Position numbers and translations under genes: made by a program. Below are positions 24,262 to 33,391 of a stretch of 64,000 nucleotides of DNA, in pieces (positions within the stretch are counted from its first letter, which is position 1; the number at the start of each line of letters is the position of its first letter). The notes under the pieces are model-generated. The model was not told the origin of the DNA. It was given only the letters and a program-made list of their open reading frames with translations, and did no database searches. Source of the stretch: UBA7434 sp042090785. GTDB taxonomy: Bacteria > Pseudomonadota > Gammaproteobacteria > Pseudomonadales > UBA7434. The stretch spans positions 248,001 through 312,000 of the forward strand of contig JBELIP010000001.1 in NCBI GenBank assembly GCA_042090785.1, read 5' to 3'.

Positions 24262-24792
24262 ATGAATATTCGTTCTTTTCAAAACATCACACCAACATTA
24301 GCAAGCAATGTTTATATTGATGATAGCGCCGTTATTATTGGTGATGTCGTCTTAGGTGATGACTGCTCTGTCTGGCCCCAAGCCGTTATTCGTGGTGATA
24401 TGCACCGCATTCGTATTGGCGAACGCACCAGCATACAAGATGGCTCCGTACTACATATTACACATGCCAGCAGTTATAACGAAGCAGGCTGGCCGCTGAC
24501 GATCGGCAACGATGTCACTATTGGCCATCGTACCGTATTACATGGCTGCACCATTGGCAATCGCGTATTAATTGGTAATGGAGCCATTGTGATGGATGGT
24601 GCAGTCATTGAAGACGAGGTTATTATTGGCGCTAACGCTTTAGTGTCTCCAGGCAAACATCTTGAAAGCGGCTTTCTTTATGTTGGCTCACCTTGTAAGC
24701 CTGCGCGACCATTAAGCGATAAAGAAAAAAGTTTTTTTCTTTATACTGCTGCAAACTATGTCAAACTAAAAAACCAATACCGCCAAACTTAG
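24262..24792 (+). CDS. Gamma-class carbonic anhydrase-like protein (YrdA family)
   Basis: This 176-residue left-handed beta-helix protein carries hexapeptide repeats (VIIGDVVLGDDCSVWPQAVI, IGNDVTIGHRTVLHG, IGNRVLIGNGAIV). Metal-ligand histidines typical of the family are visible: His65 or His68 (VLHITH), His89 (GHRT) and His94 (VLHGC). Relatives include E. coli YrdA/CaiE-like proteins. Some bind zinc but show little anhydrase activity, so the catalytic claim is tentative. It ends 3 bp from the convergent TIGR03790 gene. Confidence 0.92.
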   Translation: MNIRSFQNITPTLASNVYIDDSAVIIGDVVLGDDCSVWPQAVIRGDMHRIRIGERTSIQDGSVLHITHASSYNEAGWPLTIGNDVTIGHRTVLHGCTIGNRVLIGNGAIVMDGAVIEDEVIIGANALVSPGKHLESGFLYVGSPCKPARPLSDKEKSFFLYTAANYVKLKNQYRQT

Positions 24793-24795
24793 CGG

Positions 24796-26067
24796 CTAGC
24801 GCACTGAAGAAAGGCGTTCAATTTTATAGTGCACACGGTAAGGCGGCCTAAGCTCAAGATGCCGACGATAAGCCGTAATCGTTTGTGTTGAGGCATAATG
24901 CATAGACTGCAAATAACTAGGCGCATTTAATCCCGCTAAATTAACCTCGTCCGCGGTTATTCGATAACGACCATCACGAAAAATCGGCGAGTGGATTTCT
25001 ATTCGATCCTTCTTTCTTAACAACCGATAACCATTAAAGGGTGCGGCCAAAGGCTCACCAATAAAATTTCCCTGTCCTGGCATATGCACGCTTTTCCAAT
25101 AAGCCTCAATCATTGTTGCACCAAAACGATAGTGCCACATAGCGAGTAGCGGGTTAGGAAATTTTTGCACAAAATTGCATGGTTCTATCGCTGAGCCATA
25201 GCTGCCTGTTGCACCCGCCTCTAACCATCGCATTGCACTCATTTGGTTAGAGTCTGTTAACTGACCACCTGCCGAGGTTAAATGATCGGCCATTGCGCCC
25301 GGAACAAAACTTAACGTGTCTAAATACGGCACTGCTACTGTACCAGTAAAATAAAATAAGATGTCCGAACGGTTTTTTATGCCGTTAGAATTTAAAATAT
25401 GAAGATCATAAACGCGACTGAAATTTTTTCTTATTTCATCAAAAAAAACATTACGCACCGAGCGTGTTTTATCGGACGTTGTTAATAAAAAAGCACTCGC
25501 AAAGGGCTGCGTATCATCGGCAGCAATACCGCGCTTAATAAGCTGCAATCCATCACTGACATTTTGTGTAGCCAGCATCATTGCAGGTCGCATGTTAAAA
25601 TCGCGATAGGGGGCGACACTGGTAGAATTATAATAAGGCGAGGTGCGCGTTTTGGTACATGAGCTTGAACAATACGCAACGTTATAACCAAAAGTAAACG
25701 CGGCCGATACACTCATACAGCCCACGCGATAAGGTTTATCCCAAGCTAATGCTAAAGCCTGAACATTATCGCTTAACTGCGCATCCAATAATTTTTTTTG
25801 AACAGCAAACTCACCAGGACCTATAACGGTTTTATCGGCATCTAACGTAAGTCCGATTATATTTTCAAAGGGTACGTTACGATGCTGTTGATAATAATAA
25901 GCAATAGCCTCGCTTTTTTTATCGCCTTTTAAATAAACGACTGCTAACTCAGAAGGCTTTAACCCTGTCTTTGGCAACTCAATAAAAGGGCCAGCAGCAG
26001 CCATCAGTTTTGAACACGTCAAACAGGCAATTACAATTAAAAGAAACGTCAAAGAAAATCGATTCAC
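24796..26067 (-). CDS. TIGR03790-family exported protein
   Basis: This 423-residue protein has a signal peptide (about 1-23). It matches my memory of the TIGR03790 family of unknown function. Markers are YYYQQHRNVPFENIIGL near the start, ATGSYGSAIEPCNFVQKFPNP, and YWKSVHMPGQGNFIGEPLAAPF near the C-terminus. It has several cysteines, including a CSSSC cluster near residue 133-137. It is probably periplasmic or surface exposed. The start is GTG (26067). It is the last gene of a leftward set after aroE, with a 24-bp gap. Confidence 0.8.
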   Translation of the reverse strand: MNRFSLTFLLIVIACLTCSKLMAAAGPFIELPKTGLKPSELAVVYLKGDKKSEAIAYYYQQHRNVPFENIIGLTLDADKTVIGPGEFAVQKKLLDAQLSDNVQALALAWDKPYRVGCMSVSAAFTFGYNVAYCSSSCTKTRTSPYYNSTSVAPYRDFNMRPAMMLATQNVSDGLQLIKRGIAADDTQPFASAFLLTTSDKTRSVRNVFFDEIRKNFSRVYDLHILNSNGIKNRSDILFYFTGTVAVPYLDTLSFVPGAMADHLTSAGGQLTDSNQMSAMRWLEAGATGSYGSAIEPCNFVQKFPNPLLAMWHYRFGATMIEAYWKSVHMPGQGNFIGEPLAAPFNGYRLLRKKDRIEIHSPIFRDGRYRITADEVNLAGLNAPSYLQSMHYASTQTITAYRRHLELRPPYRVHYKIERLSSVR

Positions 26068-26091
26068 TATTTATAAGCTACTATTCATTTT

Positions 26092-26940
26092 TTATAAATC
26101 ACTGCGAATAGACTGAATCACTGGACGAGTATCCGGTTTTACGTCACGCCAAAGTCGAAAAGATTCTGCCGCCTGTTCAACAAGCATACCAAGACCATCG
26201 GCAATGCCTCTTGCACCTTGCTTAGCCGCTAACTGCAAAAAAGCTGTTGGCGTTTTTGCGTACATCATATCGTAACAATAGACGCCATTAAAACATTCGT
26301 TAGCTAACGGCAATGTACCGCCTTCGAGACTGGCGCTAGTACCATTAATAATAATAGTAAAAGGTTTATCAATATCAGAATATTGCTTAGCAGATAACTC
26401 ACAACCAACTTCATTAGCTAATTGCGCAAAGCTTTCGCTTACATGCTGTGCTTTTTCAATTGTACGGTTAGCAATAATAATTGATGCTGGCTTGGCTAAT
26501 AATAACGGCTCGAGAATACCGCGAACGGCGCCACCTGCACCCAAGACCAAAATGTTAGCGTCCTCAATAGGCCACTGTAAATTATTTTGCAAATCGGCCA
26601 ACAATCCACAACCATCCGTATTATCGCCAATCACCACGCCTTCTTTTGCAATTAACGTATTGACTGCACCTGCACGTTTTGCGCGTTCACTTAATTGCTC
26701 AGCAAATTGATAAGCATCTAATTTAAACGGCACGGTAATATTTAAACCTGCACCGCCGTTAGCAAAAAAACGAGTCGCGCTCGATTCAAAAGCACCAAGC
26801 TCAACTAATTGTCGCTGGTAAGTCATTGCTTGTGCTAACTGCAATGCAAACTGCTGATGAATATCCGGCGAGCGACTGTGCTCAATGGGATTACCAAACA
26901 CGGCATAGTGCGACACATTTATATCGTCCACATCATTCAT
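26092..26940 (-). CDS. aroE: Shikimate dehydrogenase (NADP)
   Basis: AroE reduces 3-dehydroshikimate to shikimate in aromatic amino acid synthesis. The substrate site FGNPIEHSRSP is at 15-25, the catalytic lysine is Lys73 in ITVPFK, and the NADP-binding motif GAGGAVRGIL follows the RAGAVNTL and GDNTDG segments. The C-terminal DGLGMLVEQAA motif is present. At 282 residues it is full length. It overlaps the end of hemF by 4 bp (ATGA), the same pairing as in Pseudomonas. Confidence 0.96.
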   Translation of the reverse strand: MNDVDDINVSHYAVFGNPIEHSRSPDIHQQFALQLAQAMTYQRQLVELGAFESSATRFFANGGAGLNITVPFKLDAYQFAEQLSERAKRAGAVNTLIAKEGVVIGDNTDGCGLLADLQNNLQWPIEDANILVLGAGGAVRGILEPLLLAKPASIIIANRTIEKAQHVSESFAQLANEVGCELSAKQYSDIDKPFTIIINGTSASLEGGTLPLANECFNGVYCYDMMYAKTPTAFLQLAAKQGARGIADGLGMLVEQAAESFRLWRDVKPDTRPVIQSIRSDL

Positions 26941-27890
26941 GATTGTGACGCCTGTTTATTAGTAACCGATGGGGCTGTTGCATTGAGCCAATCTCTCGGC
27001 TTTAAAAAATCCGTATACAAATGACTCTCAACAGAATTTTTTTGCGCTTGATAATCATAATGCCAGTTCACTTCTGGTGGCAGCGACATTAAAATCGATT
27101 CGGTTCGACCACCCGATTGCAAACCAAATAAAGTGCCGCGATCATAAACTAAATTAAATTCAACATAACGGCCACGACGGTATTTTTGGAAGTCTTTATG
27201 CGCCGCTGTAAATGCCGTTGACTTTCTACGATTCACAACATCACTGTATGCTTCTATATAAGCATTGCCGACAGCTTGCGTAAACGCAAACGATTTTTCA
27301 AAACCCCACTGATTTAAATCATCAAAAAATAAACCACCAACACCTCTAGGCTCATTACGATGTTTTAAATAAAAATATTCATCGCACCACTTTTTATAAT
27401 CGTGATAAACGTCTTCGCCATAAGGATCACAAGCTTGCTTGGCATGTTGATGCCAGCTAATGCAATCTTCAGTAAAACCATAATACGGTGTTAAATCAAA
27501 ACCGCCCCCAAACCACCAGACCGGATCTTCGCCTTCTTTTTCGGCAATAAAAAAACGTACATTGGCATGTGAGGTAGGAATAAAAGGGTTATCCGGATGC
27601 ATAACCACCGAAACGCCAAAGGCTTCAAATGACCGGCCCGCTAATTCGGGGCGTCCTGCCGATGCAGAGGGGGGTAATTGATCGCCAAACACGTGCGAAT
27701 AATTGGCTCCGCCTTTCTCAAAAATAGAACCACTGTTTAATACTCGCGTTTTACCTCCACCGCCTTGCGGTCTATCCCAAGCGTCTTCTACAAATGATGC
27801 ACTATCATCCAGCGCTTCAAAGCGTGTACAAATGCGATTTTGTAAATCTAATAAAAATGTTTGAACCGCTTGTTTATCAATTGCGCTCAA
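26937..27890 (-). CDS. hemF: Aerobic coproporphyrinogen III oxidase
   Basis: HemF uses oxygen to decarboxylate coproporphyrinogen III in heme synthesis. The 317-residue protein shows FGVSVVMHPDNPFIPTSH, WWFGGGFDLTPYYGF and the late NLVYDRGTLFGLQSGGRTESILMSLPP signature, spread over its length. The start is TTG (27890), with no in-frame ATG before the conserved N-terminus. With HemW and the heme O/A synthases, the window contributes to three steps around heme supply. It overlaps aroE by 4 bp and follows tsaC by 36 bp. Confidence 0.96.
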   Translation of the reverse strand: MSAIDKQAVQTFLLDLQNRICTRFEALDDSASFVEDAWDRPQGGGGKTRVLNSGSIFEKGGANYSHVFGDQLPPSASAGRPELAGRSFEAFGVSVVMHPDNPFIPTSHANVRFFIAEKEGEDPVWWFGGGFDLTPYYGFTEDCISWHQHAKQACDPYGEDVYHDYKKWCDEYFYLKHRNEPRGVGGLFFDDLNQWGFEKSFAFTQAVGNAYIEAYSDVVNRRKSTAFTAAHKDFQKYRRGRYVEFNLVYDRGTLFGLQSGGRTESILMSLPPEVNWHYDYQAQKNSVESHLYTDFLKPRDWLNATAPSVTNKQASQS

Positions 27891-27926
27891 TACTTATCCC
27901 CAATACTATTTCTGATTCGGTTTAGT

Positions 27927-28502
27927 TTAACGCAAAATCTCATTGGTCACTAAATCACGAATTTGCGAGGCTTCACCGCGGCTAGTCGTCTTGCCATTTA
28001 AGTAAACATTTATGCGTGTATCAAAGTAATGCCGCGCGGCTAATTGCGTTAATGCCGGCGCCTTTTTGGCAGGGTTGGCCGATGTCGACACCAGCATGCC
28101 ACCAAATGCCAAACAAAGCGCTGCAACGGTTGGGTGCTGCGAAATACGAACGGCAACCGTATCGTGAGCGCCGGTTATCCAATAAGGAATAAGCCCCTGT
28201 GACGGCATTAACCAGGTTGTTGGCCTACCCGTGCGATTAGCTATAACAGATTCTTTTAGGCGAGCGAGCTGAGCGTCCGATAATGACTGCAGTAAAGGTG
28301 AGACTTGCGTAAGATTGGCAGCCACTAAAATAAGGCCTTTATCCATTGGCCGGTTTTTAAGTGCCAATAAACGATCAACGGCATCGGCATTAAAAGGGTC
28401 ACAGCCTAAGCCCCAGACCCCTTCCGTTGGATAAGCAATGACTTCACCATTGTTGAGTGCAGATAACGCCTTAGTGAGTTGCCACCGGCCTGGCGAAGTC
28501 AT
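27927..28502 (-). CDS. tsaC: L-threonylcarbamoyladenylate synthase (TsaC/YrdC)
   Basis: TsaC makes threonylcarbamoyl-AMP, the precursor of the t6A modification at position 37 of tRNAs that read ANN codons. The YrdC-domain signatures are AYPTEGVWGLGCDP near the N-terminus, LALKNRPMDKGLILVA, and GGMLVSTSANPAKKAP. From the ATG at 28502 it has 191 residues, the short TsaC form without the Sua5 extension. A TTG one codon upstream is also open. It follows purE by 6 bp. Confidence 0.94.
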   Translation of the reverse strand: MTSPGRWQLTKALSALNNGEVIAYPTEGVWGLGCDPFNADAVDRLLALKNRPMDKGLILVAANLTQVSPLLQSLSDAQLARLKESVIANRTGRPTTWLMPSQGLIPYWITGAHDTVAVRISQHPTVAALCLAFGGMLVSTSANPAKKAPALTQLAARHYFDTRINVYLNGKTTSRGEASQIRDLVTNEILR

Positions 28503-28508
28503 CAAATA

Positions 28509-29012
28509 CTACTTAGCGAGCTTGGCCTGTAAAGCAGCATCTTTCGCTTTAACTGCTTCGGCACATTCTGCGCGTTCAGCTTTTACACGAGCCGCAAGGT
28601 CAGCGTCAGCAGTGGCAAGAATTTGTGCCGCCAAGTACGCTGCATTTTTTGCACCAGCCTTACCAATAGCAACCGTTGCTACGGGAATGCCACCTGGCAT
28701 TTGAACCGTCGACAATAATGCATCCATACCTTCAAGCGAGGCATTAATAGGCACGCCAATAACAGGCTTTGTTGTATTCGCCGCTACAGCACCGGCCAAA
28801 TGAGCAGCCATTCCAGCAGCAGCAATAAAGACACCGCAACCACGCTGGTCGGCACCATTAACATACTCATGGGTTGCCTGTGGCGTACGATGCGCTGAAG
28901 ACACTTTCACCTCTGTACGAATCGCAAATTTAGCCAAGGTATCAATAGCCGGCTGCATTTGCGGCAAATCACTATCTGAACCCATTAAAATGGCAACGAA
29001 GGTATCACTCAT
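28509..29012 (-). CDS. purE: N5-carboxyaminoimidazole ribonucleotide mutase (PurE)
   Basis: PurE converts N5-CAIR to CAIR in purine synthesis. The 167-residue class I protein has the signature MGSDSDLPQM at about 11-20, the SAHRTPQ motif with its catalytic histidine, and AAAGMAAHLAGAVAANTTKPVIGVP positioned in the middle. The C-terminal tail is rich in Ala/Lys (AVKAKDAALQAKLAK) and probably helical. No purK follows in this window; it may be elsewhere. It sits between dprA and tsaC, an insertion relative to the usual dprA-tsaC neighbourhood. Confidence 0.95.
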   Translation of the reverse strand: MSDTFVAILMGSDSDLPQMQPAIDTLAKFAIRTEVKVSSAHRTPQATHEYVNGADQRGCGVFIAAAGMAAHLAGAVAANTTKPVIGVPINASLEGMDALLSTVQMPGGIPVATVAIGKAGAKNAAYLAAQILATADADLAARVKAERAECAEAVKAKDAALQAKLAK

Positions 29013-29115
29013 GACATAACTCTCTATCTATTATTTATAAAAATTTAACAATTAGACTAACGAAGCGGCGCAAATTACAGAAAAGCGAGGCAGGTTTCAA
29101 GCCTAGAAAGTCGAG

Positions 29116-30387
29116 CTAAGCATATTCTCTACTATATAGGCCGCCAACCACGGTAACTATGCCCTGTAACTCTAAATCTACCAAGACGGCGCTCAAATTA
29201 TCAACACCCGAAGCCAAGCGTCGCTCGATCAACTCATAAGGGACTGGATCATAGCCAATCGCATCCACAACTGCACGCATCTCGGCAGATAAAGTACTCA
29301 GTAATTCGGCTTCTAGCTGCATTGAATCTGAACTCGCTCCCCCTGTCTTATTGGCGACATTATTGGTTGTTTTTGCATCAATAGCCGACAAGCCTTGGGC
29401 GAGCTGTAAATCCCGAATCACAGCCAATATATCATCAGCATTTTCTACTAATGTAGCGCCGTCTTTTATCAATTGATGGCAGCCTGCACTTAGAGGGTTG
29501 TAAATAGACCCGGGTACCGCGAAAACTTCTCGGTTCTGTTCGGCAGCATAATTGGCAGTAATTAAAGAGCCGCTGGGCAGTGCCGCTTGCACCACAACCA
29601 CCCCCAAACTGATGCCAGAAACCAAGCGATTACGACGTGGAAAATACTCTGGTATTGACGGTGTACCTAATGGCATTTCGGTAACAACACAGCCATTTTC
29701 TATAATACGTTTGGCCAGTGATCGATGATTTTTTGGGTAGATAATATCTAAGCCCGTGGCCCACACCGCCGCTGTTTTAGCGCCAGCTTTAATCGCCCCT
29801 TCATGCGCAGCAGCATCGATCCCCTGTGCCATACCACTGGTAATCAATAAGCCAGCATCTGACAAATTGGCAACCAATTTTTCGGTAAATTGCCACGCAC
29901 CCCGGCTTGGTTTGCGAGTACCAACTACCGATAAAGATACTGATTTAAAAGTGTTAATGTTTCCAGCTAGATAAATCAACTGCGGACAGTCATGCAGCTG
30001 TTTTAATAGTGTCGGGAAGCGAGGATCGTCGCGAACCAGCACATGCGTACCGGTTTCGGCTAGCCAATCTAAGCTTTTTTCAGCCAACTGCCATTGGTGA
30101 ACGCCACGAGGATTACGCAAAAAATTTTGCAGGTCTCGACGACTTGCCGCACGCAAACCGCGTACTTCCATCGGATCAATTGCGCCGCCAATTAACGCTT
30201 CAATAGAGCCTGCTTTTTCTAGCAATAACGACAAGTTTAAAGGCCCTAATTGATCAATATGCTGTAAAGCAATTAGCGCGGTTAATTGTTCTCGAGAGTA
30301 GGGGCAGCCATCATCATTTTTAGCCGGAGTATTGCACCGAGGCAACCAAATGTTATGAGGAGATTTATCGGGAACAGCATCATTCAT
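29116..30387 (-). CDS. dprA: DNA-processing protein DprA
   Basis: DprA protects incoming single-stranded DNA and loads RecA during natural transformation. The Rossmann-fold core is clear: SVVGTRKPS, LITSGMAQGIDAAAHEGAI, TAAVWATGLDIIYPKNH, FPRRNRLVSGIS and GSLITANYAAEQ. The C-terminal winged-helix-like domain follows a linker (about residues 345-423). Length is 423 from the ATG at 30387, which has AAGGA 7 nt upstream. A TTG at 30405 would add six residues. Presence of dprA alone does not prove competence. Confidence 0.94.
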   Translation of the reverse strand: MNDAVPDKSPHNIWLPRCNTPAKNDDGCPYSREQLTALIALQHIDQLGPLNLSLLLEKAGSIEALIGGAIDPMEVRGLRAASRRDLQNFLRNPRGVHQWQLAEKSLDWLAETGTHVLVRDDPRFPTLLKQLHDCPQLIYLAGNINTFKSVSLSVVGTRKPSRGAWQFTEKLVANLSDAGLLITSGMAQGIDAAAHEGAIKAGAKTAAVWATGLDIIYPKNHRSLAKRIIENGCVVTEMPLGTPSIPEYFPRRNRLVSGISLGVVVVQAALPSGSLITANYAAEQNREVFAVPGSIYNPLSAGCHQLIKDGATLVENADDILAVIRDLQLAQGLSAIDAKTTNNVANKTGGASSDSMQLEAELLSTLSAEMRAVVDAIGYDPVPYELIERRLASGVDNLSAVLVDLELQGIVTVVGGLYSREYA

Positions 30388-30498
30388 AGGATCATCCTTG
30401 ATCAATTAATGAGTTTATTGTGGCGTGATAACTAGCGCAGAATTGATAATCTAACGCTAATTTGGTTTAAAAGCTAAGCGCAAACACTTGGCAGATGC

Positions 30499-31524
30499 TT
30501 AAGGATTAGTCACCTCATCAAAGACAGATAAGGGGCGTTCAGCCTCAAGAATTAGGCCATAACTGAGCTTTTCGAATACCTTGAAAACAATCAGTAAGCC
30601 TGCTCGCTCGCTCGGTAATTTAACCCGACCTTCACCTACGCTGTCACGAATAGTTTTGCCAGCCTGATTAACGGCTAATACATCGCCAGTAGCTAGACCT
30701 TCTCGCTCACCACGGTTAATCGCCACCACATCATAGCGGCCAATGCTCGCCACACCGCCTTCCACGGCAATAATGACACCCTCTACTTCGTCATCAGGTG
30801 CCTTGGGATAAAAAATTGAATTCACTTCTTCATCGGCAAAAGCCAAAAATCGGTCGCCAATACGCACTTCTTCATTACTGCTGTTCAACAAAATGCTGGT
30901 TACGCCTTCCTCTTCGTCCTTAGCAACAATACGCCCTGTACCAATTTCTAATGCTTGAATACCCAGCTTTTCGCGTGTTTCAGGATCAATAAAAGTTTCG
31001 CCCTCACGATAAATGCCATAAAACTTGGTAGACGGATTAAAGTCACCTCGCGCATAAATCTTATCGCCAGCAGCACTTATTATGCGATTACCAGAAACAG
31101 CTAATACATAAGGTGCGCCGCTTAAGGCCTCTTTATCGACAACTCGGCTGCGAGATAGAAAAGAACTAATAGCATCCAATGGAATCGCCGGAATCGCAGC
31201 GCCCAATGGGGATGTACGCATTTGTGGTGACAGCTTAACCGAGCCTCGGTTAACCACTAAACGAGGTTTACCATCCAAATAGATAAGCGACAAAATATCA
31301 CCCGGATAAATAAGGTGAGGGTTGCTGACTTGCGGATTTGCCTGCCATATTTCTGGCCATAACCACGGCGTCTTAAGATACATTTCCGAGATGTCCCAGA
31401 GCGTATCGCCGGTTTTGACGGTATAAGTCCCCAGATGATTATCCCGCAACTCAAGCTCTGCGGCAGCAAACTGCCCGACGATAAAGGCTGCGCATAACAC
31501 CAAGCCAAGCCAAAATTTTTTCAT
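30499..31524 (-). CDS. LysM-domain exported protein
   Basis: The 341-residue protein has a signal peptide (about 1-22) and then a LysM domain at about 33-80 (YTVKTGDTLWDIS to IYPGDILSL), which binds peptidoglycan. The remaining 260 residues are a beta-rich region without a known catalytic motif. The same gene lies between dprA and def in Pseudomonas. It is probably a periplasmic or envelope protein of unknown role. The start ATG at 31524 is well placed ahead of the signal peptide. It is divergent from def across 355 bp. Confidence 0.9.
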   Translation of the reverse strand: MKKFWLGLVLCAAFIVGQFAAAELELRDNHLGTYTVKTGDTLWDISEMYLKTPWLWPEIWQANPQVSNPHLIYPGDILSLIYLDGKPRLVVNRGSVKLSPQMRTSPLGAAIPAIPLDAISSFLSRSRVVDKEALSGAPYVLAVSGNRIISAAGDKIYARGDFNPSTKFYGIYREGETFIDPETREKLGIQALEIGTGRIVAKDEEEGVTSILLNSSNEEVRIGDRFLAFADEEVNSIFYPKAPDDEVEGVIIAVEGGVASIGRYDVVAINRGEREGLATGDVLAVNQAGKTIRDSVGEGRVKLPSERAGLLIVFKVFEKLSYGLILEAERPLSVFDEVTNP

Positions 31525-31879
31525 CTAAATGTCCTTTACAAGCCTATGTTTATCTAAGTGACCGTCTAAGTGATCGTTGCTCATTGTGTTATTGAAGTAA
31601 CTGCGACAAAAAAGAGCAGCAATCGTTGCAAAAAAACCACTTATTATTCGCTTAACAGCGACAAACTTCCGGTGCAATCTTATTGCCACGATCTGTATAA
31701 TATAGCAGTCAAGACTAGCCCACGCGGTGTATACCCCGCAGAAACGGCGGTCGTTATAAATTTTTGTCGGCTGGCCGCACAGCAACGTGATCGCCATCTC
31801 GATAAAGCTTGAAACACATCACAAACCCGAAGCTATTTGAATAAACAGCTTTTGAAGGTATAAATAGAAAAGCATAGCC
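31525..31879. other. Noncoding divergent spacer between the LysM gene and def
   Basis: This 355-bp spacer contains no gene I can support. Open frames in it lack Shine-Dalgarno sequences and family resemblance. A possible sigma-70 promoter for def lies at its right end (TTGAAT at 31837, 16-bp spacing, TATAAA at 31859), which would leave a very short leader of about 10 nt before the ATG at 31880. Confidence 0.5.
31837..31864 (+). promoter_or_regulatory. Possible sigma-70 promoter for def
   Basis: TTGAAT (31837-31842), a 16-bp spacer and TATAAA (31859-31864) resemble a sigma-70 promoter. Transcription would start near 31871, giving a leader too short for a normal ribosome-binding site. Either def is read almost leaderless from it, or the real promoter is further upstream. 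Confidence 0.35.
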
Positions 31880-32377
31880 ATGGCCATACTCGACATCTTA
31901 GAATTTCCAGACCCTCAGCTCAGAACGATTGCTCGTCCTGTCAAAGTGGTTGATGAGCGCATTCAGCAATTAGTCAGTGACATGACTGAAACAATGTATG
32001 ACGCAGAAGGAATTGGTCTTGCCGCTACGCAAGTGAATGTGCATCGACAAGTTGTGGTTATCGATGTTTCCGAAGAACGCGACACACCGCTTGTCTTTAT
32101 TAATCCTAGCATTGAAGTGCTTGACCCTGAGCTCCACAATTATCAAGAAGGCTGTTTATCCGTGCCCGGATACTACGAAGAAGTATCAAGGCCGACAGGG
32201 GTTAAAGTCAGCGCTTTAAACGAACAAGGCGAAGCCTTTGAGATAACCGCCGAAGGAATATTAGCCGTTTGCATACAACACGAAATAGATCATCTTAATG
32301 GCAAGTTGTTTGTCGATTACATATCGGCACTCAAGCGCAATCGCATTAAACAAAAACTACAAAAAGAGCGCCGTTAA
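31880..32377 (+). CDS. def: Peptide deformylase
   Basis: Def removes the formyl group from the N-terminal methionine of new proteins. All three metal and active-site motifs are intact: GIGLAATQ at 44-51, EGCLS at 90-94 with the metal ligand Cys92, and HEIDH at 134-138. Length 165 residues is standard. It starts a rightward operon def-fmt-rsmB-trkA-trkH, whose first two genes act at opposite ends of the formyl-methionine cycle. No clear Shine-Dalgarno sequence lies close to its ATG. Confidence 0.97.
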   Translation: MAILDILEFPDPQLRTIARPVKVVDERIQQLVSDMTETMYDAEGIGLAATQVNVHRQVVVIDVSEERDTPLVFINPSIEVLDPELHNYQEGCLSVPGYYEEVSRPTGVKVSALNEQGEAFEITAEGILAVCIQHEIDHLNGKLFVDYISALKRNRIKQKLQKERR

Positions 32378-32427
32378 TTAATTACGCGCTTAATTAAACA
32401 CTCACTGAATATCTAACAGGAAAACTC

Positions 32428-33384
32428 TTGCGCATTATTTTTGCTGGCACTCCGCAGTTTTCTGCAGATCACTTACAGGCTTTATTAGATAAAGCTGAGC
32501 ATCAAGTTGTTGCTGTATACACGCAACCTGATCGGCGCTCTGGCCGAGGCAAAAAACACCATGCCTCGCCGGTTAAGCAAATTGCCGAACACGCCAATAT
32601 TCCAGTACTGCAACCTCAAACTTTAAAAACCGAAGAAGCACTGCAAACACTCGCAGAATTTAACGCCGACGTAATGGTTGTGGCTGCTTACGGATTACTT
32701 TTACCACAAGCGGCATTGGATACACCTAAATTTGGCTGTATAAACATTCACGCCTCGCTTCTACCCCGCTGGCGCGGCGCAGCACCTATTGAAAGAGCAA
32801 TTATTGCTGGCGATAAAATCACTGGCATTACTATTATGCAAATGGCCATTGGTTTAGACACTGGCGACATGTTATTTAAATTAAACTGTGATATTAATAC
32901 CGACGAAACAGGTGATAGCTTACGCGATAAAATGACGGCGTTAGGTGTGCCGCTTTTATTTAAAACACTGTCAGCCATTGAAGCTAATCAGTTAGCCCCA
33001 GAAAAGCAAAACGATGCCGACAGCAATTACGCTGTAAAACTCGATAAAAAAGAAGCCTTAATTAACTGGCATGAATCAGCGGAAATCATTGATCGTAAAA
33101 TTCGGGCCTTTACCTCAGCTATGGGCTGCCATACTTTTTTAAACGGGCAGCGCATTCGAATTGTAAAAACCACGCCGCTTAGCAGTAGCAAAGAAGTTAA
33201 TGCAGGCACTATTCTTACTACTAATAAAAAAACGATTACTGTGCAATGTCATAATAGCTGTCTTGAAATTTCCATCGTGCAAATTCCTGGCGCAAAAGCC
33301 ATGGACATTGCCGCACTTGTCAATGGTCGCCCTGACTTCTTTAATGTCGGCGATTGCTTTTCTTCATCGATAGATAACGAATAA
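32428..33384 (+). CDS. fmt: Methionyl-tRNA formyltransferase
   Basis: Fmt formylates initiator Met-tRNA using 10-formyl-tetrahydrofolate. The active-site region is present: Asn106 and His108 in INIHASLLPRWRGAAP, and the SLLPRWRG motif at 110-117. The N-terminal substrate loop is DRRSGRGKK. At 318 residues it is full length with the C-terminal OB-like tRNA-binding domain. The start is TTG at 32428 with an AGGAAAA sequence just upstream. It follows def by 50 bp and precedes rsmB by 7 bp. Confidence 0.97.
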   Translation: MRIIFAGTPQFSADHLQALLDKAEHQVVAVYTQPDRRSGRGKKHHASPVKQIAEHANIPVLQPQTLKTEEALQTLAEFNADVMVVAAYGLLLPQAALDTPKFGCINIHASLLPRWRGAAPIERAIIAGDKITGITIMQMAIGLDTGDMLFKLNCDINTDETGDSLRDKMTALGVPLLFKTLSAIEANQLAPEKQNDADSNYAVKLDKKEALINWHESAEIIDRKIRAFTSAMGCHTFLNGQRIRIVKTTPLSSSKEVNAGTILTTNKKTITVQCHNSCLEISIVQIPGAKAMDIAALVNGRPDFFNVGDCFSSSIDNE

Positions 33385-33391
33385 TAACGCA

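Noticed and set aside
31570..31812. 80-codon open frame in the LysM-def spacer
   Set aside because: No Shine-Dalgarno sequence, no domain and composition typical of a random frame; an overlapping frame on the other strand is equally long.
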